64,000 bases of DNA from Peribacillus sp. FSL E2-0218 (GTDB lineage Bacteria > Bacillota > Bacilli > Bacillales > DSM-1321), in contig NZ_CP150304.1 in assembly GCF_037992945.1 (NCBI RefSeq), positions 1,925,501-1,989,500 of the forward strand, written 5' to 3'. The notes under the pieces are model-generated. The model was not told the DNA's origin, ran no database searches, and was given only the letters and a program-made list of their open reading frames with translations. Both the position numbers and the translations under genes were made by a program. Below, one piece after another: positions 1 through 7,342 of the stretch (position 1 is its first letter; each line of letters starts with the position of its first letter).

Positions 1-1
1 A

Positions 2-460
2 ATGGTTGAGCAAGGTTACGTTCAGTTCTGTGATGGGAAAATGATAGATCAGGACCAGGTACTGGATTATATAAAAGAATGTATGGATTTATATGACATA
101 CGACAATTAAATTATGATCCTGCCATGTCTCAAAAACTAATTGAGAAATGTGAAAATCTTGGATTGGAATGTATTGTAGTTAACCAGTATCCCAATGTCA
201 TGAATGCCATGATTGATGATGCAGAGCGATTAATTTATGAAGGGAGACTGTTTACGGACAATCCTTTATTCATTTACTGTGCTTTGAATCTAGTAGTTAT
301 CACGAATATGAATGGAATGAAAGGTCCGTCTAAGCGACAATCCAAAAAGAAAATTGATGGATATGTCGCTTTTTTAGTTGCTCATAAAGAAACCATGATG
401 GTCATGGATGATATAGATGAGAATGGAATGGATGAACTGATTGGTGAAATTTATAGATAG
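2..460 (+). CDS. Phage terminase large subunit, C-terminal part (cut by window edge)
   Basis: Only the last ~152 residues are visible; the reading frame is open at the left edge, so the true start lies outside. The position directly ahead of a portal gene and a tail rich in acidic residues with the pattern DYI..C.D.Y fit the nuclease half of a large terminase, which cuts and packages phage DNA. The 13-nt gap to the portal gene and the shared strand show a late operon. The motor half with the Walker motifs is not in view, so the call leans on gene order. Confidence 0.75.
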   Translation: MVEQGYVQFCDGKMIDQDQVLDYIKECMDLYDIRQLNYDPAMSQKLIEKCENLGLECIVVNQYPNVMNAMIDDAERLIYEGRLFTDNPLFIYCALNLVVITNMNGMKGPSKRQSKKKIDGYVAFLVAHKETMMVMDDIDENGMDELIGEIYR

Positions 461-473
461 GGGGTGATAGAAA

Positions 474-1685
474 TTGGGATTAAGGGATAGAGTATCAAAT
501 TTCTTATATAAGCAAGCAGAGAAGCGGGGTTGGACAAGGGCAGAAGATGTATATTCAAGCTCTATTCGTTTTGGTGGTCGTTACGTGAATGATGAAAGTA
601 TTTTAGAGTCAAGTGACGTTTACGAATTGATGCAGGATATCAGTAATCAAATAATGTTGGCCGAGTTTGTTGTGGAAGACGAGAACGGCCAGGGAATTAA
701 AAAACATAAGGTATTAAAAACTCTAGAGAATCCAAATAATTATTTAACAGGTTCCGAATTCAAGAAACTTATGACCAATACTTATTTATTGCAAGGAGAA
801 GTCTTTCCAATATTGGACGGTAATCAAATGCACCTTGCTACCAATGTGTATACGGAGTTAGACGATAGACTCATAGAGCATTTTAAGATTGGTGGTTCAG
901 AGATTCCTAGCTTTATGATCCGGCATATAAAAAATATCGGTACCAACCATCTTAACGGTGTCGGCTTAATGCAATTAGGCAGAGAAACATTAGAAGGTGT
1001 TTTAAGCGCAGAAAAGGTCCTTACAGATAAATATAAGAAGGGTGGATTGTTAGCCTTCCTTTTGGAATTGGATGCCCATATCAACCCACAGAATGGGGCC
1101 CAATCGAAATTAATTAAAGCGATATTGGATCAGTTGGAACAAATAGACGAATCTCGGTCTGTAAAAATGATTCCTTTAGGAAAGGGGTACAAGATAGACA
1201 CGCTTAAAAGCCCTATAGAGGACGAAAAGACCCTTTCCTATCTAAATGTCTATAAGAAGGATTTAGGGAAGTTCATGGGTATAAACGTGGACACGTACAT
1301 GTCGTTATTAAAGTCTGATTTAGAAAAGGCCATGATGTATTTACACAACAAAGCAGTTAAACCCATAATGAGGAATTTCGAGGACCATTTGAGTCTTCTT
1401 TTTTTTGGTTGTGATTCCAAATTAAGAATCAAACTAAAAATTAACATTCTGGATTTTGTAAGCTACAGCACTAAAACAAACATCGGTTATAACATTGTTC
1501 GTACTGGAATTACATCACCAGATAATGTTGCTGAAATGCTTGGTTTTCCTAAGCAAGATACACCAGAAGCACAAGCAATCTATATATCTAATGATCTATC
1601 GAAAATAGGAGAGAAAAAAGCTACAGATGATAGCTTGAAGGGAGGTGATGGAAATGGCAAAGCAAAAGGCAATGAGGACATTTGA
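474..1685 (+). CDS. Phage portal protein (HK97 family)
   Basis: A 403-aa protein that would form the dodecameric ring at the capsid vertex through which DNA enters and leaves. The start is TTG at 474, chosen because GGGGGTGAT sits at 460-468. Family-like features include an early stretch on internal positions and wings (residues ~50-150), the PNNYLTGSEF segment near residue 85 and a low-complexity Lys/Gly/Asp tail. Its 3' end overlaps the protease gene by 32 nt, as often seen in portal-protease-capsid blocks. Confidence 0.88.
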   Translation: MGLRDRVSNFLYKQAEKRGWTRAEDVYSSSIRFGGRYVNDESILESSDVYELMQDISNQIMLAEFVVEDENGQGIKKHKVLKTLENPNNYLTGSEFKKLMTNTYLLQGEVFPILDGNQMHLATNVYTELDDRLIEHFKIGGSEIPSFMIRHIKNIGTNHLNGVGLMQLGRETLEGVLSAEKVLTDKYKKGGLLAFLLELDAHINPQNGAQSKLIKAILDQLEQIDESRSVKMIPLGKGYKIDTLKSPIEDEKTLSYLNVYKKDLGKFMGINVDTYMSLLKSDLEKAMMYLHNKAVKPIMRNFEDHLSLLFFGCDSKLRIKLKINILDFVSYSTKTNIGYNIVRTGITSPDNVAEMLGFPKQDTPEAQAIYISNDLSKIGEKKATDDSLKGGDGNGKAKGNEDI

Positions 1686-2232
1686 CATCACCCAATTTAC
1701 AACTCGTGATGCTACTGAGGATACTCCATCAGTGATAATTGGTTATGCAGCTGTGTTTAATTCACCGACAATAATCGGGGATTGGTTTACTGAAATAATT
1801 GCTCCAGGAGCTTTCTCCCGTTCTCTTTCTGAAAACGGAGATATTCGAGCTTTATTTAACCATAACTGGGATAACGTGCTGGGGCGTACTAAAAGCAGCA
1901 CATTGAAACTCGAAGAGGATGAACAAGGATTAAAATTTGAAATTGAATTGCCGAATACGACACTCGCTCGTGATTTATCTGAGAGTATGTCCCGAGGTGA
2001 TATCAATCAATGTTCATTTGGTTTTTGGGTAACTGAAGAGACTTGGGATTATTCGGCGGAACCGTATGTTAGAACGGTGAATGAAGTCGAATTGTTTGAA
2101 ATATCGGTAGTTTCTATTCCGGCTTACGATGGTACCGAGGCATCACTGGTAAGAAGTAAAGAGGAAGATAAATCACTTGAACAAAGGATGTCTATTATCA
2201 AAACAATAAATAATACTTTGGAGGGAAAATAA
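1654..2232 (+). CDS. Prohead maturation protease (HK97 family, S78-type)
   Basis: A 192-aa protease that trims capsid subunits during prohead maturation. The frame is open from 1645, but GGAGGTGAT at 1641-1649 points to the ATG at 1654. Characteristic segments are GYAAVFNSPT, then GAFSRSL, then a His in ALFNHNWDNVLGR, and SFGFWV with VSIPAYDGT near the end; the His and a Ser in the QCSFGF segment are the likely catalytic pair by family analogy. It lies between portal and capsid genes, as expected. Confidence 0.9.
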   Translation: MAKQKAMRTFDITQFTTRDATEDTPSVIIGYAAVFNSPTIIGDWFTEIIAPGAFSRSLSENGDIRALFNHNWDNVLGRTKSSTLKLEEDEQGLKFEIELPNTTLARDLSESMSRGDINQCSFGFWVTEETWDYSAEPYVRTVNEVELFEISVVSIPAYDGTEASLVRSKEEDKSLEQRMSIIKTINNTLEGK

Positions 2233-2233
2233 A

Positions 2234-3601
2234 ATGAATAAAAAACTATTATTAGCATTGCAAAAACGAAATAACCAACGCTTAACAGAATTGCGTAGTA
2301 AATTAGAAAAGAATGAAGTTCGCCCCGAGGATTTAGAGGCTGTTCAAACAGAAGTACAGGAGCTGGCGGATGAAGCGCAAGAAATTGCTGATGCATTAGC
2401 TAACCTTGGCGATGATGAAGGTGAAGAAGGAGAAGGTGGTTCAGAAGGAGAAGAGGGTGGTACTGGTGATGAAGGTTCTGGTGAAGGTGGAGAAGGTCGC
2501 TCAGGAGATGAAGGGGAAGACGAGGGCGAAGGTCAACGTTCGGCAGGTATTTTTTCCGAACAGCGCTCTGATGCAATGACTGCAATTCAAACAGCTTTGT
2601 CTACTCGTAATGCTAAATCTACGAAGCAACGTGAAAAAGAGGTTCGTTCTGCATTTGCTAACTTTGTGGTTGGTAAAATTAATGAAGCAGAAGCACGTTC
2701 ACTTGGTATTGAAGTTGGAAATGGGTCTGTAACTATTCCAGAAGTAATTGCTACTGAAATTATTACTTATGCTCAAGAAGAAAATTTATTACGTAAATAT
2801 GGCTCTGTCCATAGAACAAAAGGTAATGTGAAGTATCCGGTGCTTGTTAAAAAGGCTAAAGCTAATGTAAATAAGAAAGAACGCACTCAAGAAATTGCTG
2901 AAACTGATATTGAATTTGATGAGATTTTTCTTGATCCAGCAGAATTTGATGCTTTAGCAACAGTAACAAAAAAATTGATGAAAATGTCTGGTGTTAACAT
3001 CGAAGAAATTGTTGTGGAAGAATTGAAAAAGGCATATGTAGAAAAAGAAACGAGATACATGTTTAACGGTGATGATGCAGGAAATGAGAATCCTGGAGCG
3101 CTTGCTAAAAAGGCTGTTACGTTCTATGAAACAGAAACAGTTGATTTGGAAGCAGGTGGTTTAGCTTCTAAACTGTACCAACAGTTAGTCAAATTTAAAG
3201 GTCAACCTGTTACTGCGGTATTAAAGAAATCTATGTGGATTGTTAATCGTGCAGCATTTACTGCTTTAGAAGGATTGCTTGATGCTAATGGCCGCCCACT
3301 CCTTTATGAAGCACCAGACGGAATGGGATATCGTCTACTTGGTCATAAATTAGATTATACAGATGCAGCAAACACAGATGATCCAGCTGTTCCAGTTTTC
3401 TATTTTGGTGATTTTGCATCATTCCATATTCAAGATGTTATTGGGGCTATGGAATTACAGAAGTTAATTGAGAAATATAGCGGAACAAATAAAATTGGAT
3501 TCCAAGTTTACAATTTGTTAGACGGTCAATTGATTTATTCTCCATTAGAGCCTACAGCATACCGGTATGAAGTTGGAGAAGCTGCACCAGCTAAAGGTTA
3601 A
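2234..3601 (+). CDS. Major capsid protein, HK97 fold, with acidic N-terminal linker
   Basis: A 455-aa protein. Residues ~1-57 form a charged helical delta domain that probably acts as internal scaffold. Residues ~59-100 are an almost pure Gly/Glu/Asp linker. The mature capsid domain follows from ~residue 105, with the usual TIP...ATEIITYAQEENLLRKY start and a C-terminal ..QVYNLLDGQLI.. block. The upstream protease would remove the delta domain, probably near the end of the linker. The linker is longer and more acidic than usual for this family. Confidence 0.92.
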   Translation: MNKKLLLALQKRNNQRLTELRSKLEKNEVRPEDLEAVQTEVQELADEAQEIADALANLGDDEGEEGEGGSEGEEGGTGDEGSGEGGEGRSGDEGEDEGEGQRSAGIFSEQRSDAMTAIQTALSTRNAKSTKQREKEVRSAFANFVVGKINEAEARSLGIEVGNGSVTIPEVIATEIITYAQEENLLRKYGSVHRTKGNVKYPVLVKKAKANVNKKERTQEIAETDIEFDEIFLDPAEFDALATVTKKLMKMSGVNIEEIVVEELKKAYVEKETRYMFNGDDAGNENPGALAKKAVTFYETETVDLEAGGLASKLYQQLVKFKGQPVTAVLKKSMWIVNRAAFTALEGLLDANGRPLLYEAPDGMGYRLLGHKLDYTDAANTDDPAVPVFYFGDFASFHIQDVIGAMELQKLIEKYSGTNKIGFQVYNLLDGQLIYSPLEPTAYRYEVGEAAPAKG

Positions 3602-3607
3602 TGTCTT

Positions 3608-3871
3608 ATGAATGAAGAGCTTATAAATAAACTAAAAAACCATATTTATTGGGATGAGGGCATGGATGAATCTATGCTCTCTTTTTATTTAGAGCAAGCT
3701 AAAACTTATGTAAAGAATGCTACGGGAAAGCAAACGGAGTATTTAGTCATCATGGTCGCTGGGATCTTTTATGAGTACCGTGTGGCTGAAAAGGAATTAG
3801 GAGATGCCTTAAATGCTCTAACTCCTTTCTTTTTACAGGAGGTATTCGCTGATGCCGAAGAGACTGATTAA
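3608..3871 (+). CDS. Head-tail connector protein (gp6-like)
   Basis: A small (87 aa) mostly helical protein right after the capsid gene, the usual place of the first connector ring under the portal. It has the family's early helix pair (LKNHIYWDEGMDESMLSFYLEQAKTYV, split here only for description) and a hydrophobic second half. AAAGG at 3594-3598 sits 9 nt before the ATG. It overlaps the next gene by 20 nt. The assignment is by size, helix pattern and gene order. Confidence 0.75.
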   Translation: MNEELINKLKNHIYWDEGMDESMLSFYLEQAKTYVKNATGKQTEYLVIMVAGIFYEYRVAEKELGDALNALTPFFLQEVFADAEETD

Positions 3872-4199
3872 TCGATGGAAGTACAGAGCTACTTTCTACG
3901 AGTATGTAGGAAATGATGGTCCAACGCCAGGAGAAAAAATGAAATCGGTGCTTTATGAATGTTGGGCAGTTATCGAAGAAGTATGGGCGAAGGATTTAGA
4001 GTTAGCTAAGGCAAATGGAACTTTAAATGATATCACTATTAAAATTCGAGATCCAAGAGGGGCTTATCAACCAACGAATAAGCATTATGTATCTGTCAGT
4101 GCTCCTATTTATAAAGATAAGCACTTTAATATAAAACACGTTGCTCCTGATTTTAAAAATCGAGGGGAAATAAGGATCGTTGCTGAGGTAAGAACATGA
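3852..4199 (+). CDS. Head-tail adaptor / stopper (SPP1 gp16-like)
   Basis: A 115-aa, beta-rich protein with the family signature of a mid-chain IRDPRGAYQPTNKHYV region and a closing KHVAPDFKNRGEIRIVAEV strand set. It would close the portal channel and join head to tail. The start is fixed by AGGAGG at 3837-3842, inside the upstream gene. The stop overlaps the following start by 4 nt (ATGA type), showing translational coupling. Confidence 0.75.
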   Translation: MPKRLINRWKYRATFYEYVGNDGPTPGEKMKSVLYECWAVIEEVWAKDLELAKANGTLNDITIKIRDPRGAYQPTNKHYVSVSAPIYKDKHFNIKHVAPDFKNRGEIRIVAEVRT

Positions 4200-4588
4200 G
4201 TGTAAAAATACACGGGGAAAAAGCGGTGATGGCTGAATTAGAAAAACGCTTAGGGAGATGGAAGGCGCAGCAGCTAAGTGATAAGGCATTGAAACAAGGA
4301 GCCCAAGTATTTATCAAGGAGCTAAAATCTCAATTTCAATCCTTTAAAGATACTGGGGCATCCATTGAAGAAATGACCATATCAGATCCAGTATGGATAA
4401 GTGGTGTGAGGACGATTACCATTCATTGGCGTGGTCCGAAAGATCGTTATCGGATCATTCATTTAAACGAGTTTGGCACAGTACGACACCCGAGCCCGCG
4501 TGGTAAGGGTGCCATCGTACGAGCGATGAGAAATGCCGAGTCAGCCTATCGAAGTGCAATTAAAAAGGCAATAAAGGAAGGGTTGTAA
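4196..4588 (+). CDS. Tail-joining protein (HK97 gp10 family)
   Basis: A 130-aa protein with two features of the HK97 gp10 family: the N-terminal KALKQGAQVFIKELKSQ helix and the later LNEFGTVRHPSPRGKG segment ('NE[YF]GT' motif). It probably joins the tail terminator to the connector. It is coupled to both neighbours, with overlaps of 4 nt and 1 nt. Confidence 0.85.
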   Translation: MSVKIHGEKAVMAELEKRLGRWKAQQLSDKALKQGAQVFIKELKSQFQSFKDTGASIEEMTISDPVWISGVRTITIHWRGPKDRYRIIHLNEFGTVRHPSPRGKGAIVRAMRNAESAYRSAIKKAIKEGL

Positions 4589-4962
4589 TGGATGTATTAG
4601 AAATAATTTATGATGTGCTAATGGCAGACCCTTCTATCAAGGAAACCGTGGATGGAAGAATCAAATTTTACGAGTTTCCTGAAACGGGAGATGTGACGGC
4701 ACCTTTTATCATCATTGATCCATTAGATGTCCCTCTCCCTAAAGATTTTGCGGATAATACGTGGCTGACCTATGAGTGTCTATTACAAATAGACGTGTGG
4801 TCAAAAAAGAGAGCCACAACAAGAGAGTTATCCGGACAAATCCGTGATGCCATGTGGAAGTTTGGATTTTCGCAAGGATCAGGTGTAGATGAATGGGATA
4901 AAGGTACAGGCATCTTTCGTGATGCTAGAAGGTATCGAGGAAAAATCTATCGAGACGATTAG
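4588..4962 (+). CDS. Tail terminator / completion protein (DUF3168-like)
   Basis: A 124-aa protein immediately after the gp10-like gene. The opening 'LEIIYDVLMADPSIKE' and the central 'LQIDVWSKKRATTRELSGQIRDAMW' match the tail-terminator pattern, in which a ring caps the tail tube. AAGGAAGGG at 4576-4584 serves as its ribosome site. Assignment is by pattern and order. Confidence 0.75.
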   Translation: MDVLEIIYDVLMADPSIKETVDGRIKFYEFPETGDVTAPFIIIDPLDVPLPKDFADNTWLTYECLLQIDVWSKKRATTRELSGQIRDAMWKFGFSQGSGVDEWDKGTGIFRDARRYRGKIYRDD

Positions 4963-5005
4963 GTACTTTATAGAGTGTCTATTTTAATTTTAAAGAGGAG
5001 TGATT

Positions 5006-5617
5006 ATGTTGCCAGAAGAGAAAAACTATAAAGCATCCACTGGTGTGGATGAATTTTATTATGCGGTATTAACTGATGAAGATGAAAAATCGTTTAAGAC
5101 GGGAGAAATTACAAGGGTAAAGTTTTTACAAGAAATCGAGATAGAAATGCCACAAGAAGCAAATAGGGCATTTGGGGATAACCGTACCGCGGAAATAGCC
5201 ATTTCAGGTGGAAATATAACTGTATCCACGCAGTTTCATAAAGTACCGGTACAGGACAAAAATATCTTATTTGGGTTGGAACAAGTGGATGGACTATCGT
5301 CAGTTGGAAGTGATGATGTGCCTCCTTATGTCGCTGCTGTTTTTACCAAGACCTATGAGGATGGCTCTAAGGAGTGGGTAGGACTCACCAAAGGAATGTT
5401 CATGCGGTCTAAAATTTCTGGTAAGACCAAAGAAGACAAAAAAGAGTTTACCAATGATGAAGTAAAGGGAGAATTTATGGAACGTTTTGTGGAAGGGGCT
5501 AAATCGGAAAAATCGGTTCTGTTCGGCTCGGACAAAAAAGGGGAAACAGATAACCGAGATTCCCTATTCAAAAAGGTATTTGGAAAACCTTATCCTGGCA
5601 CACTGCCGGGGGTGTAA
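5006..5617 (+). CDS. Major tail tube protein (phi13-type)
   Basis: About 203 aa, beta-rich; expected to polymerise into the tail tube. The frame is open from a GTG at 5000, but AGAGGAG at 4994-5000 places the start at the ATG at 5006. The opening KNYKASTGVDEFYYA and the repeated Thr/Gly-rich strands fit the phi13 major tail family. It stands where such a gene is expected, between the tail terminator and the tail chaperones. Confidence 0.85.
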   Translation: MLPEEKNYKASTGVDEFYYAVLTDEDEKSFKTGEITRVKFLQEIEIEMPQEANRAFGDNRTAEIAISGGNITVSTQFHKVPVQDKNILFGLEQVDGLSSVGSDDVPPYVAAVFTKTYEDGSKEWVGLTKGMFMRSKISGKTKEDKKEFTNDEVKGEFMERFVEGAKSEKSVLFGSDKKGETDNRDSLFKKVFGKPYPGTLPGV

Positions 5618-5620
5618 TTG

Positions 5621-5803
5621 ATGAGTGAAAAAAAGAAATATCAAGTTATAAAGGAATTCAAAGACCTTCAGGACAAAGGGAAGGTCTATCGTAAAGGGGA
5701 TGCCTTTCCAAAACCATCCAATAAAAAGGTGGAGGCTGAACGTTTAGAGGAATTATTGTCCTCTGAAAACAAGTTGAAGAAACCAGTAATTAAAGAAATC
5801 TAA
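5621..5803 (+). CDS. Small phage protein of unknown role
   Basis: A 60-aa, Lys-rich, soluble protein starting at the ATG at 5621, behind GGGGGTG at 5606-5612. The core KDLQDKGKVYRKGDAFP pattern recurs in short proteins next to tail genes in Gram-positive phages, but no role is established. It may be a tail accessory protein. Confidence 0.6.
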   Translation: MSEKKKYQVIKEFKDLQDKGKVYRKGDAFPKPSNKKVEAERLEELLSSENKLKKPVIKEI

Positions 5804-5804
5804 G

Positions 5805-5834
5805 GAGCGGGCGATACAGCCTGCTCTTAATTAA
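5805..5834 (+). terminator. Hairpin after the tail tube block
   Basis: GAGCGGGC (5805-5812) pairs with GCCTGCTC (5819-5826) including one G-T pair; the loop is 6 nt and TTAATTAA follows. The weak T-tract suggests partial termination ahead of the inserted membrane gene. Confidence 0.45.
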
Positions 5835-5923
5835 AGGCTATTAAGGTATGTAGATTGTTTAAGGAGGAAGTAAACGGGTAAGTGTACAACAATAATAGAG
5901 GAAAAACGGTTAGGGGGATTATA

Positions 5924-6613
5924 GTGATAGTGAAGAAAATTTTATATGGACTCCTCAGCATAATTTTTCATGTAATTATTTTTTTGCTATATTTTTTCTT
6001 GCCGATAGTTGTTGCTAGTTTTGTACAAACTCCTGCGTCTGCCTACTATGCTTTTACAATAATTCTAATTTCAGGCGGTGTTCATTTTTTCTATTATTTA
6101 TATTTCAAAGAGTCATTAAAGGATAGTAAATCCAAGAGCTTATTTGATTGGCTTGATAATAAAAACGATAAGAATATAGTAAGAGAAATTATGGGTAAAG
6201 AAATAAATAAAAATGAGAAGATTTTAATTAACTTAGAAGTTACTCAAAAAAGATTACTAACATATGTTAAATATAATAAGAACAAGTTACTCTTAATTAA
6301 GGCCCTCTTGAAAACCATGAATAATAATTATTTATCGGATTTAATTTTTAGATTATTCATACCTATTATTGCAACTATAATAATTGGCTCTATATCTAAT
6401 CCTTTATTTAGGAAGGTAACTTCCGAAGAAAACAGTGATATTTCGTCTTTAAATCCTGAAATATTAGCGACTATAAGTAACATTTTCTTTCTATGTTTTA
6501 TCTTAGTATCAATAGCTTTATTTGTTTTAGAAAAAAATAAAGGTAGAAGAAGAAACAAGTTATTTGAGGAAATAATAGAAACATGTATTCAAAAGATTGA
6601 GGATGAATATTAG
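5924..6613 (+). CDS. Four-helix membrane protein inserted in the tail operon (moron)
   Basis: I do not recognise the family. About 229 aa with two hydrophobic segments near the N-terminus, a charged Lys/Asn-rich cytoplasmic stretch, two more membrane segments after residue ~145, and a basic then acidic tail. The frame is open from a GTG at 5882, but GGGGG at 5913-5917 favours the GTG at 5924. It is far more AT-rich than the tail genes around it and is bracketed by hairpins (5805, 6667, 6709). No tail role would need such a protein, so a lysogen trait such as superinfection exclusion is more likely. Confidence 0.7.
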   Translation: MIVKKILYGLLSIIFHVIIFLLYFFLPIVVASFVQTPASAYYAFTIILISGGVHFFYYLYFKESLKDSKSKSLFDWLDNKNDKNIVREIMGKEINKNEKILINLEVTQKRLLTYVKYNKNKLLLIKALLKTMNNNYLSDLIFRLFIPIIATIIIGSISNPLFRKVTSEENSDISSLNPEILATISNIFFLCFILVSIALFVLEKNKGRRRNKLFEEIIETCIQKIEDEY

Positions 6614-6666
6614 ACAAAAATATGACTATTTACGGAGTCGTTTTGTTTTTAAAGAGATCCACTAAT

Positions 6667-6691
6667 GAGACCGCAAATTGTGGTCTCTTTT
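6667..6691 (+). terminator. Terminator of the inserted membrane gene
   Basis: GAGACCGCA (6667-6675) pairs with TGTGGTCTC (6679-6687), the loop is 3 nt, and TTTT follows. A very similar hairpin with the same downstream TTTATTTGTTCAAAA occurs at 27767. Confidence 0.75.
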
Positions 6692-6708
6692 ATTTGTTCA
6701 AAAAATCA

Positions 6709-6735
6709 AAATTAGGCTTTAACAAAGCCTAATTT
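6709..6735 (+). repeat. Perfect 12-bp hairpin before the tail chaperone
   Basis: AAATTAGGCTTT and AAAGCCTAATTT flank a 3-nt loop. It lies 23 nt upstream of the gpG start and could be a second terminator remnant or an mRNA-stabilising hairpin that marks the edge of the inserted unit. Confidence 0.6.
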
Positions 6736-6758
6736 AAAAAATGAAGGGATGTTTTGAA

Positions 6759-7121
6759 ATGGCAAACTTAAAACGCAATATGATCGAATTGGTGAAAGAA
6801 GTAAAAGAGGGGGAGATTGTGACAGAAAAATACCTGACTCCTGTGTTCATCCCTTTTTCTGTTGTGTACGAAGCGCTTGATATGACAGAAGCGATTGACA
6901 AAAGTGAAAAAGGAAAAAGTGCTGGCTCGGAAAGGGATTTAATTGAAAAATTATTGGATTTTGTCGCCAACAAGGTTTATAACAAGCAATTCACCAAAGA
7001 ACAATTATTCAATGGGCTCCATGCTCCGGATGCTATTCAAACCCTTCAGGAACAGATTATGTTTGTGGCACAAGGCAGCCAGAATGATGAAACAAAAAAG
7101 TTCCTGGCGAAGAAACGTTAA
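6759..7121 (+). CDS. Tail assembly chaperone gpG-like (unshifted product)
   Basis: A 120-aa acidic protein between the tail tube and the tape measure, the fixed place of the lambda G analogue. The frame is open from 6741, but AAGGGATG at 6744-6751 points to the ATG at 6759 (MANLKRNMIEL). It ends ETKKFLAKKR. It would coat the tape measure during tail assembly. Its mRNA carries a slippery site at 7094-7100 (see the gpGT entry). Confidence 0.85.
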   Translation: MANLKRNMIELVKEVKEGEIVTEKYLTPVFIPFSVVYEALDMTEAIDKSEKGKSAGSERDLIEKLLDFVANKVYNKQFTKEQLFNGLHAPDAIQTLQEQIMFVAQGSQNDETKKFLAKKR

Positions 7122-7306
7122 CGGATGAGGACTTTTCTCCAGCCAAGCAAAAAAAATACTTGGACATCCTCATCCTGGATCTTTTAAAAGAAGGGAAGGA
7201 TATCAATGAGATATTGAATATGCCTTACCATTTTTTACTCGACATCATACGTGAAAAAAATAAACCAAAACAAGAAAAATCCTTAATTTCCGCATTCGGA
7301 GGCTAA
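6759..7306 (+). CDS. Tail assembly chaperone gpGT fusion, made by -1 frameshift
   Basis: The heptamer A_AAA_AAG at 7094-7100 is in phase with the gpG codons ACA-AAA-AAG. A -1 slip there gives an open frame that runs through the gpG stop to a TAA at 7304-7306, adding about 68 residues: an acidic start (VPGEETLTDEDFSPA) and the closing LISAFGG typical of T domains. The fusion is ~182 aa. No separate start serves this T region, so the slip is the only evident way to express it. In lambda the T domain recruits the tail tube protein. Confidence 0.85.
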
Positions 7307-7342
7307 GGATTTTTTTATTGGTATGGGAAGGGAGGGGGATGG

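Noticed and set aside
5882..5923. Upstream GTG start for the moron gene
   Set aside because: AGGAGG lies about 14 nt before it, and the GTG at 5924 has a better spaced GGGGG; the extra 14 residues are polar and precede the first membrane helix.
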